Source: Cannabis sativa (lineage: Eukaryota > Streptophyta > Magnoliopsida > Rosales > Cannabaceae). Taken from it: a DNA stretch of 64,000 nucleotides. The position numbers and the translations under genes are program-made. The notes under the pieces were generated by a model, which worked only from the letters and a program-made list of their open reading frames with translations, did not search any database and was not told where the DNA came from. Shown piece after piece: positions 35,531 through 46,999 of the stretch. The DNA lies in assembly GCF_029168945.1 (NCBI RefSeq), contig NC_083603.1, positions 12,276,001-12,340,000 of the forward strand, in the 5' to 3' direction. The number at the start of each line of letters is the position of its first letter. Positions within the stretch are counted from its first letter, which is position 1.

Positions 35531-36691
35531 ATATTAAACAATTCAATATTAAAAAATAATCAATCCAAAATAACTGATCAAATCTACTTTTTTGCAAATT
35601 AAATTGGATTTAAGCTATAGTGCTAATTAGATTAGATCTAAAATATAAAATCTGCACTTAGTGCAAATCGAATGCACTATAAACAAAATAGTACAGATTG
35701 AATTGGATGAAGATTCCGTACTAAAGAGTACTGAAAACAAATAAATAGAAAAAAGAAATGAGAAACAAATTGGAATCATCTAGTATTTAAGATGGAAACG
35801 TTGTTCCATATTTATGCTTTGCTTGCAGATGTCTTTTCCTTTTCTGTAGTTGGTTTTATTTAGTTGCAATGCTATGTTTCTTTAAAAAAAAAGTATAAGG
35901 AAAAGAAAGAATTCAATTTAATATTATAAAATTTGAAAAAAAAAATTATTAAATTTTCGGAATGAAATTTTTTGTGCTCATGTGTCAAAAAGTGAAATTA
36001 TTATAAATTCGCAAAATAAAATAAATAAAAATAGAACAAAAGTTCTTATGAGTCAAACTTGTCAACCACATAATTGGTAAGACCGCATTCAAGGACTCAT
36101 ACAAGAAAGATTAAATGGGCTTTATTATCTTTTCTATGCATAATTAGGAGTGAGACAATGATCCAAAGAAGAAAAATTAATGTATTTATTGTACTCGTAC
36201 AACCATCTTTTTCTTTTTGGTCCTTAATGTAAATAATCTAATTGCAAGAAAAAATCTTCTAAAGATGGGTGTATTTATAACCATCATTCTTTCAATTTTT
36301 ATTTTTATTTCATTGGCCTGATCATTGTGTCTAAGAGCTTTCATTTTCCACCTAAAGGCATATAAAATGCTTTAACACTCCCCCACCAAAATAAAAAAAC
36401 AAGACATGTACACCGTGTATAAATATACGTCTCTACAGTAAATCTACAGTAACTCAGGACCACAAACTCAATCTTTGTAGATCACAAATAATACATGAGA
36501 TTGTGACAGATAAAGCTTTACTTACAATTCATATATGTAGATCACCAAATGCTAGAAGAAAATTTTGTTTGGTTGCTTTTGTAGTAGGGGTAAACATCAA
36601 ATAGCTTGAGTTGGTCTACCAAAACCCATCTAGTAGTATTAAGTGTTAAAACTCAGGTTGTTTGGGTAGATTTTTAATATTATTCGGGTGG
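35531..36691. other. Intergenic DNA / 3' flank of GTF3C6
   Basis: No other gene seen. The part next to 36691 must hold the 3'UTR of the minus-strand gene; I could not fix a poly(A) site. Confidence 0.5.
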
Positions 36692-39600
36692 TTAATTTTG
36701 CGGAGTAATTTTCTGGGCACCTAGACCTGGAGTTTCCTCAATGGTCAATCTGAATTTAAGAATCTTATGAAGGCTGGTCAACGGTTTTACCTGTTTCGTC
36801 TGAGGTTCACTTGGATCTATAATGCATTTGCCTGAGAAAAGGTTTTCCTCTGATGGTCCTGTTTCTTCATGAACCAAAGGTTCGGCATCTAGAAAAAAAA
36901 AGAAAATAAAAGAACATCGTATTAAAAATAGTTGAAGCAAAAGTGTCAACTTTGTCAACGATAGCGTCGAAATGTGCAAAGGAAATCAAGTTGGTTTAAC
37001 CAGCAAACAAGTTCACTGTCCTTATAAAGAACTCAAATGATATAAACAATGAAAGAGGAGTATGAAGAAGAACACACTTATGTATGACAGAGAAATACTT
37101 GCAAATATGCAAGTGATTCAGAAAAAAAATTACAGGCTTTTCATTTGTAAGAGCCCGAAGAGGGTTCTCCCTCTAAACATAAGAACAGATCATTCAAGGA
37201 GCAGACACTGAACATAAGGATTTAGAATATTGTCTCGAACTCTCAGGGAACAAGAAATTAATTAGAAGACACCACTCTTATAACATTGATTTGTTTACAA
37301 GTATTTTAAAGCAGAAGAAAATACTGTATGGTATACCTTTTTCAGTGAAAATAAGGCATGTGCCTACTGTTTCTTCATATTCTCCAATCTGTGAACAAAA
37401 AGTACTTTGAGTCAGGTCCAAACTCTCAAAACCAGAGCCAATATACTAAACCAAGTGTTTCGACTGAATTCTAGTTAAGAAATTATACAGCAAGGGAGGG
37501 TAGAGAAAAATGAAAGCAGAAGAGATGTATAAAGGGAAAAAGAACATAAAACTTCACTTTCAACAAGATAGACTGTAACTTGTCATAATCAAAGATAATA
37601 GAGGCATGTCTTAGACAAATGATTAACTCACCAACTTCAATCCACCTATGGTTAACATGGGATTCATCGTATCCAAACCCTACAGTTTAATACAAAATAG
37701 TTGTATTAGAAGGACAAACAAACTGGCCATGTAAAGAGCTGAAGGCAAAGAAACATAACGATACAATTGATTGCATTGCATATACAAGACATATTTTAGA
37801 GGACACGACACTGACCATCTTTAGTTTGTTAAAATCAACGGAGAAAGTGAGGAAAAGCACAAAAATGATATTCTAACAGGTGAACTACTTACAAGTTACA
37901 CCTACTTAACGCCAAAAAGAACAAAAAGAGTCCTTAAGAAAAAACAAAGGAATTTAATCATCAATAAACATAAAAACTAACAAACCCTCTACAAGACCAT
38001 TTGGAACAATTCCCAGTACAGAAACTTTGTTTGAAGTTGAAGACAATATTCGGTAGTTGCTGTCTTATATTTTTCCTGTATACACTGTGTATATATTGAG
38101 TACAAAGTTTCCTATAAAGGGAAATGAATAATTACATTAAATAAGAGAATAAACCTATTAACTACTCTCCTAATATCTCTGAATGGAATTCAAATATACA
38201 GCTATACAAGAATAATTCCCAAACAGAGAAAAGATTTTTCCACACTCCCCCTCAAGCTGGCTGAAAAATATTTTCCATACCCGGCTTGCTAGTTAGAAAA
38301 TCAAACTGTCTTTTACATAATCCTTTTGTAAAGATGGCTACCACTTGTTCTTTGGTAGGAATATCGGACATACACACTTGGCCATTCTCAATCTTTTCCT
38401 TGACAAAGTGCTTGTGAACTTCAACATGCTTGGTGCGATCATGAAGCACTAGATTATGAACAATTGCAATCAAAGTCTTATTGTCACAATACAACTTCAT
38501 AGGAGATGAATTTGATGACTTCAGCTCTTCAAGAAGTCTTTTTATCCATATGATTTCACACATGCCGTGAGCAACAACTCTATGTTCTGCTTCCACGCTG
38601 CTCTAGCCCCCACATTTCGTTTCTTACTTCTCTAAGTAACTACATTACCGCCAATGAACGAGCAATAGCCTAAGGTAGATCTTCTATCAACTATACTTCC
38701 AGCCAAGTCAGCATCGGTATAATAAGCTTCGATTTCTAAGTGCCCTCGTGATTTGAACAAGAGCCTTTTCCAGGTGTTCCCTTTAAATACCATAGAATTC
38801 TGTAAACTCCATCAAAGTGCTTAGAACCAGGTGAGTGTATGAACTAACTTACCATAATTACAGAAAAGGCTATACCTGGCTGTGTATGTGACAGATAAAT
38901 CAGCCTACCAACTAGTCTTTGATAAAGCTCTCGATCCTTCATATTCTCCAAGTCTACAGGTTGTAATTTAACCATAGGCTCACTTGGTGTTTCTGCAGGT
39001 TTACAACCCATCATTCCTGTCTCATTGAGTAATCAAGCACATACTTACGTTGACTTACAAAGATACCTTCTTTGGATCTCACAAATTCCATTCCAAGAAA
39101 GTACTTCAAAACACTCGAGTCCTTAATTTCGAATTCTTCACCAAGTCTTCCTTTCAATTTTTCTAGTTCAACAGAATCATCTCCAATTAGCACAATATCA
39201 TCAGCATACACAATTAGAATTGCCATTTTACCTCCTTCTGAATGTTTATAGAACATTGTGTGATCAACTTGACTTTCAGTGTACCCATAACACTTAAAAC
39301 ACCATACCAAAACGCTCAAACCAAATTCTAAGGGATTGCTTTAGACCGTACAATGACTTCCTCAATTTACAAACTTTCCTTGCTCCAAAGTGGCCTTTGA
39401 AACCTGGAGGAATACTCATGAACACTTCTTCTAGATCACTATTAAGAAAAGCATTTTTTACGTCTAATTGGTGTAAAGGCCAATTAGAATTAACTGCTAG
39501 AGACAACAAAACAAGAATAGAGTTAATTTTAGCAACAGGAGCAAATGTTTCTTGGTAGTCTATTACATAAGTTTGAGTAAAATCCTAAGCCACAAGCCTA

Positions 39601-42600
39601 GCTTTGTACCTTTCCACACGTCCATCAGCTTTGTATTTTATTGTAAATACTCATTTACGCCCTACAATTTTTTTCTCCTTTTGTAACTTCACAATTTCCC
39701 AAGTACCATTCTTTTTTAAAGCATTCTTTTCTTCAAATACTGTTGGCCTCCAATTTAGATCATCTAGTGCTCCCAGAACATTCCTAGGCACAACACGTTC
39801 AAAAATTTTAATGGTAAAGGCTTTATAGGAGTCAAATAAGTGTTTGTAGGATATGTATTTAGCCATGGGGTGCTTGGTACAGGTACGGGTGCCTTTCCTA
39901 AGGGCAATGGAAAGATTGTCTAAGTCAATCTTTCTTGGGGCTGATTCAGGAGGAGTAGGTTTAGGAGCAGAATTCGAATCATGTTGAGATAGTTGAGTAA
40001 TATGTGGAGATGAATCAACAATAGGAATAGAAGAAGAATTACCTAGAATACTTGAAGAACCATCGTCTAGGGATGCGCAGGGATGACTAAAGGATCCTTA
40101 CTTTTTTCAGTGAAATTTTTCCTTGAATAAACCACAGGCTCAAGATTATTACGATTTTCTATCAATTGTAGCATTTCTTTATTTGACAAACCAATTTCAA
40201 ATTCGTATTCAATGGGACTAGTTTCCTTACTTGAAATATCAAGAATAGTTTTTGGTAAAAGTTCCATAGTATCCCAAAATTTGGTTCGCTACATTCTCCC
40301 CGTGAATTAAACTTTTGGAGAAATAAGGGGCATTTTCTTAAAACGAAACATCCAAGATTAAAACATTTGTATCCCTTCTTATTAGGGGGATAATCCAAAA
40401 AGACACATTTTTCAGCCCCAAGATCTAGTTTAGACCTAGACCGTTTAGGAATGTTAACATAAGCAGTGCAACCAAAAAAATTTAAAGGTAAATTAGAGTC
40501 AATTCTAGAATCAGGAAAGAATCTTTTGAGATTTTCTAATGGGGTCAAATACTGTTAAAATTTTTAGGGCATCCTATTTATTAAATAAGATGCGGTAAGA
40601 ATGGCTTCACCCCATAAATATTTTGGAATTTTCATATAAAACATCATAGCACGAGCTATTTCTAATAAATGTCTATTTTTTCGTTCATCACTACTATTTT
40701 GTTCAAGAGTATATGGACAAGTAGATTAATGCAAGATACCTTTTTCTTCCAAAAAATTTCCGAGGATGTTGCTAAAATACTCTATTCCATTATCAGTTCT
40801 TAAAATATTGATTTTAATTTAAAATTGGATTTCAATCATTTTGTGAAAATATGAAAACAGCTGCTCAACTTTAGATTTTTCATTCATTAAGTATACCCAA
40901 CAAAGACGAATATAGTCATCTATAAAAGTCACAAACCATTTTTTTTTCCAGAACTAGTGGTTACCTTAGAAGGTCCCCAAACATCACTATGAAAGAGGTA
41001 AGAAGGTTTTGAAGATTTATAAGATGTTTTAACATAAGATTTATGTTGGCTCTTGACCATTAAACAACGTTCACACTAAAAAGAAAAGGGATTTAAAATT
41101 TTAAATAAAGTTGGAAATAAATATTTCAAATAAGAGAAACTAGGATGACCCAATCTATTATGCCAAATCATTATTTGATCATGAACAGAAAAAGAACTAA
41201 TGCTACTATACCCTTGAGCAATTTTATTCTGAGAAATATTATCTTTAAAATAATAAAGACCATTAATCATCCTAACACTGCCAATTGTGTTCCCCGAACT
41301 CCGGTCCTGAAAAAAATGGTTAGATTCATGGAAAGTCACAAAACAATTAGAATCTCTTGATAATTTACTCACAGATAAAAGGTTATAGGTAAGATTAGGA
41401 ACATGGAGAACAGATTTAAGATCTAATTCCCTTAGATAATTTTACTAGACCTTTTCCTGGAGCAGGTGAGAAATTACCATCTTCAATCCTAACTTTTTTG
41501 TCTCCTGAACAAGGGATATACGAATCAAAGAATTTAGAAGAACTTATCATATGATCAAAAGCTCCAGAATCAATTATCCACGGAGCATAAGATGGAAAAA
41601 GGCAATTTAAGGCATGTATTTCATTACCTAATTGTGCAATAGAAGCAAAAAGAATATCAGATGAGTTCAAATTGGATCTCAACAATGCATGAAGATGAGT
41701 CGGTTGCTCCTTAGTGAAAAGATTGGTCTCAACTTTATTGGCAATAGGGATACAACCTGATCTCTCAGTCTTGCTCTTCCGATCTGCAGGTTTTCCACGG
41801 ATCCTCCAACAAGTTTCACAAGTATGGCAAGGCTTGTTGCAGAACTCACACCAAACTTGCGATTATTCATCAAATTTAAGAGGATATGAATTGTTCTTGC
41901 TGTAACCTCCTCCAACAGCCAGTGCTAAGCCTTCAACAGTGGTCCCAATTACCTTCTTTTTTAGCATAACGTTCCTTCGACTCTCCTCTCTTCTAACCTC
42001 CGAAAATACTTCATCAATTGGAAGCAACGGCAGCCTTCCAATGATTTTTCCACTCAACTCATCAAACTTAACGTTGGCTTCAACAGTGATGGAATCGGCT
42101 TGGGTGTTGGCAGATACATTGGAGTTTTGAGATATGGCAATATTGATTTGGGACTTAGGATAGAAGCTATTAGGGGGTTTTAGGAAAACGTTGGCTCTGA
42201 TACCATGAAGACAATATTGAGTAATTGTTGTCTTATATTTTTTCTTTGTACACAAACTGTGTATATATTGAGTACAAAGCTCCCTATAAAGGGAAATAAA
42301 TAATTACAACAAAAAGGAGAATAAGCCTAACTACTCTCCTAATATCTTTGAATAGAATTCAAATATACAGCTATACAAGAATAATTCCTAAGCATAGAAA
42401 AGATTTTCCCAAAGAAGTGATCCATTTTAACCAACACGGCCACATTTGCTCATAACTTAAAGACTAGTATCGTGTATACAAGCAGTCAAAATCAAATTAT
42501 AATAATCAGCAGTGAGAACAAGTAGCAGGAACTAATAATCAAGACTAGATGTAAAACAAAAAAGAGAATAACATGATAAAAATACTATCAATTGAAAATA

Positions 42601-42767
42601 AGTTTAATTTTCAATAATCCTTTAAAAGAAATCCCAAGCGAAAAACTTACAGAGAGAACGTATGGCGCATCAGGTGGGATGTCCAGCTGCCCGGAAACAG
42701 AATCAAGGTCGAGTAACACATATTCTTCTTCATTATCATTCTCGTGATTCACTGAATTTCCTTCCAT
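36692..42767 (-). CDS. GTF3C6: TFIIIC subunit, GTF3C6 / tau55-related
   Basis: Four coding exons, all with GT-AG borders: 42651-42767 (39 codons, phase 0), 37632-37679 (16 codons), 37337-37388 and 36692-36888 ending in TAA, together 137 codons plus stop. The product has an acidic N-terminus (NDNEEEYVLLDLDSV), then GLDTMNP, the family core GEYEETVGTCLIF, and a conserved tail (VHEETGPSEENLFSGKC, HKILKFRL). The core matches the sixth-subunit family of transcription factor IIIC, which acts in the nucleus in Pol III transcription of tRNA genes and, with TFIIIA, 5S genes. Exon phases agree and no stop interrupts, so the gene looks intact. Intron 1 (37680-42650) is swollen from about 590 bp to 4971 bp by a Copia element. 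Assignment is from motif memory, not a search. Confidence 0.82.
38038..38244 (-). repeat. Copia 3' LTR
   Basis: 207 bp, preceded on the minus strand by the purine tract GCTTGAGGGGGAG (38245-38257 on the plus strand as its complement). Confidence 0.9.
38252..42190 (-). pseudogene. Copia gag-pol, many stops and frameshifts
   Basis: Recognisable pieces in order on the minus strand: gag end (41863-42190, KIIGRLPLLPIDEVF), a CCHC-like knuckle (about 41800-41860, CEFCNKPCHTCETC), and protease WIIDSGAFDHM (about 41560-41585). The integrase zinc-binding part follows (IWHNRLGHPSF, about 41150-41185), then the integrase end (FGCTAYVNIPKRSRSKLD, about 40420-40480). RT covers 39294-39509 (LDVKNAFLNSDLEE, LYGLKQS) and 39011-39319 (VYADDIVLI). 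RNase H is at 38252-38700 (DADLAG-type then EAEHRVVAHG and KHVEVHKHFVKE). No continuous reading is possible. Confidence 0.88.
42191..42205 (-). other. Copia primer binding site
   Basis: TGGTATCAGAGCCAA on the minus strand, directly next to the 5' LTR; initiator tRNA-Met type. Confidence 0.9.
42206..42413 (-). repeat. Copia 5' LTR
   Basis: 208 bp, reading toward lower coordinates and ending TGTCTTCA. The outer end reads TTTGGG, where the other LTR has TGTGGA, a small divergence. It contains TATAAAGGG-type sequence on the plus strand. Confidence 0.9.
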
Positions 42768-43681
42768 GGCCTAGAACCATTAACCAAAGAGAGACACAAT
42801 AAGTCAAGGAGACAGAAACAAAAGACATATTTATGTTATTAACTGTTTTAACTCTTTCATATTCATCATAAATATAAGAATTTCATTTTTTTTAGCTGTA
42901 AAAGTCAGCATGATTGTATCCAAGCATTCTATATTCCAATAAATGTCACAAAATCCTTTCCTTTTGAAAGGTTATAAACTAGGACATAATTTATAAAAAT
43001 CTTTGCCAAATCAAAACAGAACTAGAAAAGCTAAGGGTCTTTATAGTTTAGTTGAGTTTTAGCTAGTTGTTTTTAATCAATAAACTAAAATTATGTTCAA
43101 AAACCCAAAGAGGTGACAACAGTACCTGCAATCATTTTTCGAAATAGAAAAAAATGATTCCTTTTTGTTTGGTTTGTGAAGTCATATGTGGAAAAAGAAA
43201 ACAGAGATAAAAAAATTTGTGATTGATCATCAATTCTTTACTATTTGATTTATTATTTTTATGTTAAAAACAAAAAATTGTAAATAGTTCTTTTATTTTT
43301 ACTTGCAACACTGAGACACATTAATATTTTATACATCTACTGGCCACATTGATCATTGCTAAATCTTACTGTCATATAGATAATAAAGCTCTAAATAAAT
43401 CAGTTTCCCTTAGAATAACTCCAAAACTACTTCAGAATAAACAATGACTTAAAGACAATACCAACATGGAAAAAAATGAAAGCCATCTACTCAATGCACA
43501 AGAAAAACCTTCATTGGAGATTTTTGACAAACACTTGGTGTGCATACGTGTTCAAAACGTTTCAACACTACTATAAGTATAACCAATCCGAAAAATACAA
43601 ACCAAATATCGAAACAACAAATATTTTCAATCAAAAGCAAGAGAATCCAGAAACTGAAGAAATATAAGAAATAAACCTTAC

Positions 43682-43750
43682 TTGCTAAGGAGAACTTAGA
43701 AACCCTAAACCCTTTTTCAACTCCCGGTACTTTGCTTATAACAAGAGAAT
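43682..43750 (-). other. GTF3C6: Probable 5'UTR exon of GTF3C6
   Basis: A donor (AGCAA/GTAAGG) at 43681/43682 and a pyrimidine-rich acceptor (GGTTCTAG/GCC) at 42771 suggest a 911-bp intron in the 5'UTR, leaving three bases before ATG 42767. The exon contains AAACCCTAAACCC (on the plus strand, about 43700-43713), a telo-box-type motif common near the start sites of plant growth and translation genes. The start site itself is inferred. Confidence 0.5.
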
Positions 43751-43961
43751 ATGGTGATGAAGCAATTGAGATCTATGCAGAATATCTTTACAACTACAAA
43801 CAATCAATGATATTAATGGTTAGCCACACAAACAAAATGTTGTATACAATAGTGAAAGAGTATAGTTCATCTTTTGCTACAAATTTAATGAGGAAGATAT
43901 TCTTTTTAATGAATTTGACAACCATCCGATTATTATTGCCTTGGCAATTTTGCCGTATATA

Positions 43962-43963
<2 letters not shown>
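43751..43963 (-). promoter_or_regulatory. Putative GTF3C6 promoter remnant
   Basis: About 210 bp of unique AT-rich sequence between the inferred 5'UTR exon and the LINE-B insertion. No clear TATA box. Any promoter elements further upstream have been displaced by about 2.5 kb by LINE-B. Confidence 0.35.
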
Positions 43964-43995
<32 letters not shown>

Positions 43996-44028
43996 AAGAA
44001 AAGCGTGCATGCATTAGATTAAAAACAG

Positions 44029-44643
44029 TCAGACCTCGCGGTCATTACAAAATATAGTTTCGGGCATAGAGGATAGAGGCACAGAGTCGAACCTCTGATG
44101 GGAGAAAGCCCACTTGGCCACATTATGGGCCATAAAATTACATTGTCTACTAACAAATTCAAAAATACATCCAATAAAGAAAGGGGAGGTGATTTTACAA
44201 AAAGAGATGTAGTTATCAATCTCCCACCGGGAATCCTTTCCATTAAGAGCATTGATCACCACCCTCGAATCACTCTCCAAAATAAGAAACTTGACACCGC
44301 GAGCTTTAGCTTCCTGAAGGGCAACACAGCACGCCATCGCTTCCCCACATAGAGCATTGGAAAATTCCAGCTTAGAAGTAATCACCCAGATTGCCTTGCC
44401 AACGTGATCCCTTGCAACCACAGCCGCACACATGCTATCCAACCCCACTCTGATATCGCAATTCAACTTCACCCAATCCTGCGGGGGGGAGACGCCAAAC
44501 TTCCTTCGGGCAGGGTATGGGGCAAGGGAGCAAGAAAGCATGATGATCTGCAAAAGAAAACCGAATGGTATCAATACATTTAACAATATCAGCTGGACAA
44601 TTATTATGTACCTTTTCATTCCGAGTCCGCCATATCGTGTCAA
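44029..44643 (-). pseudogene. LINE-B RNase H domain
   Basis: Shifted by one frame relative to the RT/zf-RVT part, after a stop near 44700. It contains DWVKLNCDIRVG, GEAMAC, LESDSRVVINAL and a terminal CNFMAHNVAKWAF, the Asp-Glu-Asp and closing motif of plant LINE RNase H. Length and end look normal. Confidence 0.85.
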
Positions 44644-45061
44644 TGATCAGCGATGCATAAAGAAAAACATCCTGTTCATTTATATTTTTTTTCCTTAGGT
44701 CTCATAAGAATTTAACCCAGTCCCACATTCGTATACCAGTGTCACAAATAGGGAAAATACCCCAAGGAGAGGACCGCCATAGGTGGAAGGCGAAATTACA
44801 AGATAGAAAAAGATGCTCCATAGTTTCAGCTTCCGTACCACACAGGGGACAGCACTCATCCTCTATAGGGAACCTCCTACCTATTACCGAGCGAATTGGA
44901 AGAGCTTTGGATAGAATACACCACCACAGAAACTTGAGTCTCTCGGGGATTTTACTATTCCATAGCTTATTCCACAAAGAGGGGGCCACCTCGCCTGGAC
45001 TCACTCTATCCTCAGCCAGGGCTCTATACGCTGATTTGCAGGAGAAACGCCCGTTACTTTC

Positions 45062-46449
45062 TTAAGTCCAGAACCAGATATCCTTGCCCGTGCCGGTAGG
45101 ACTACCCCCTTTCAGGATAGCAGAGATAGTTTCCTGATCAAAGTAACTATTAAGTTTTTTGATGTTCCATCCGCCATTAGACTGAAGTAACTCAGCAACC
45201 TTTGACTCCCTATTCATAATCCGCCCATTTGGAGTGGGAGTAAATCCCTTTAGGTGCGCAATCCAAGGGTCAGACCATATGTTCGTCTCCTGACCATCAG
45301 CCACACGCTTACAGGCGCCCTTACAAATGATAGTTCTGGACTTAGTCACATTTTTCCGAAACCACGAGTCTGAAGCCTTCGGATCACAATCTAGAAAAGA
45401 CTTACCCTTCAGGTATTTGGCTTCAAGGATACGACAGCATAAAGATTGGATGCCTGTTAGGAGGTTCCACCCCCATTTAGCAAGGAAAGCCTGGTTCATT
45501 TCTTTAGATTTCTGGAATCCTAAACCTCCTAAAGACTTGGGGAGGCATAGTTTATCCCAGGCTTTTAGGTACAGACCATGGTTTCCCTTCTCCGAGCCCC
45601 ACCAGAAATCACGCACCAATCCATCAATTTTAGTCGCAAGCCGATTGGATAACTTAGTAGTTTGCATAGCGTACAGAGGTAGAGATAAACCCACAGACTT
45701 TATTAGAGTAGCTCGCCCCGCTTTCGAGAGTGTCTTGGCCTTCCAACCATGCAATTTTTCAGTCAGGTTATCCAGAATAAAGTTAAAATCAGCATCTTTT
45801 TGTCTAGATCTGAATAGAGGGAGCCCTAAGTATTTAACTTTTCCTTCTGGCGATCCGATTCCCAGCAAATCCTTGATCCTCTGTTTCATAACATTGGGAG
45901 TGTTCTTACTGAAGAAAATTGAAGTCTTCATTTTATTTACCTTTCGACCCGACCAAGTGCAAAATTTTTCAAGGCAGTCCCAGTAACCCTTGGCCTCCTC
46001 TAAATTGGCTTTACCAACAAGAATCAGGTCATCCGCAAAGAAGATATGAGATAAAATCGGGCCTCCCCTACTCAGCCTGATCCCACTTATGGTTTTCGAG
46101 CTCTGGGCATCCTCCAGAATCCTAGATAATATTTCCGCAGCCCAGATAAATAAATAAGGGGATAAGGGGTCACCTTGCCGGAGACCACACGAGGGAAAGA
46201 TCTTGCCAACGGATCCCCCATTCAGGCAAACATTAAGGGAGGTGGTAGAAATGCACTGAGAAACCCATGTTCGGAACTCTTGGGGAACAGCAAAACATTC
46301 CAGCACATGATCTATAAAACCCCAGCTCAGTCTATCATAAGCTTTCATTAGATCGATCTTGATTGCAAACAAACCTTCTCTGCCTTTCTTTCGATTGAAA
46401 GAGTGGACTATTTCCTGGGCTATCACATTATTATCTTGTATAGCCCTTC
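45062..46449 (-). pseudogene. LINE-B reverse transcriptase
   Basis: About 460 codons open in one frame: KIDLMKAYDRLSW (motif A), CGLRQGDPLSPYLF (motif B), FFADDLILVG (catalytic box, intact), KVKYLGLPLF, and the thumb region GWKAKTLSKAGRATLIK. The Met at 46459 comes from flanking DNA and is not the native start. The frame is closed by TAA at 45062. The same frame continues as zf-RVT down to 44702 (CPLCGTEAET...FHLW). Confidence 0.9.
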
Positions 46450-46499
46450 TCTGCCGCATATATCTTCAAATTGTTGAGTTTAATGATGATGCTAACTAA

Positions 46500-46890
46500 T
46501 TAAGTGACATTTGAGGATGAATAAAAATATAAGAATTTAAATAAATTAGAATGGGGATAGGAATAGAAATTGAATAAAATAAAATTTAAAATGTATAAAG
46601 AAATTGATAAAAGTAAATCAGAATGGGAATGGGAATAGAAATTGAATAAAATAAAATTTAAAATGTATAAAGAAATTGATAAAAAAAAATTATTAATTTT
46701 TTTCAAATCTTGCATTAGAATGGTCTTTCCTTCCATTTTAAAATGGAATAGTCATTCTACCAAAAGAGTAGAAAGACTATTCCATTAGAATGATATTCCA
46801 GTACTTTAAAATGTAACAAAACAAAGGAATAGAATGAAAATTGTTTTATTTCTATTCTATTTTATTACCTCCAACCAAACGCCACCTTAA
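46500..46890. repeat. Tandem ~75-bp repeat and possible MITE remnant
   Basis: Two copies (about 46547-46612 and 46616-46683) of a unit with GGAATAGAAATTGAATAAAATAAA. They are followed by inverted GGAATA/TATTCC words and the phrase CCTCCAACCAAACGCCACC, which often ends plant MITEs. No matching left end or duplication was found. Confidence 0.5.
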
Positions 46891-46999
46891 TTCTCTTTCG
46901 TCAATGATGTTTGGGCGAATTTAAAATCTTTTTTTATTCTAAATGTTAATATAAGTTGCTATTTGATATTAAAAAATGGGTTAATTGTGGTAAAACCCC

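Larger units (their letters stand above)
38038..42413 (-). mobile_element. Ty1/Copia element in intron 1 of GTF3C6, full length, decayed
   Basis: 4376 bp with short LTRs (38038-38244 and 42206-42413) and the duplication GAAGT at 38033-38037 and 42414-42418. Order on the minus strand: primer site, gag, protease, integrase, RT, RNase H, polypurine tract. It inserted antisense or sense-neutral to splicing: it is on the same strand as the gene and wholly inside the intron, so the exons are untouched. Confidence 0.93.
43964..46451 (-). mobile_element. LINE-B, 5'-truncated L1-type retrotransposon
   Basis: About 2.5 kb with a 31-T run (its poly(A) tail) at 43964-43994. It has a nearly perfect 13-bp duplication, TGCCGTATATATC at 43951-43963 and TGCCGCATATATC at 46452-46464. 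It begins inside RT (RRAIQDNNVIAQEIVHSF), so the endonuclease and first ORF are absent, as expected from incomplete reverse transcription. It inserted about 210 bp upstream of the GTF3C6 5'UTR exon. Confidence 0.93.

Noticed and set aside
34738..35730. Large foldback element around the hAT MITE, suggested by GGGGTGTTCA and repeated GGATTAGATT words
   Set aside because: No matching opposite terminus or duplication could be found by eye.
43732..44022. 96-aa ORF ending in a Phe run
   Set aside because: It spans the GTF3C6 upstream region and the poly(T) of LINE-B, so it is an accidental fusion.
45327..45986. 219-aa plus-strand ORF
   Set aside because: It lies opposite the intact LINE-B RT frame and has no motif; a shadow of a conserved coding strand.
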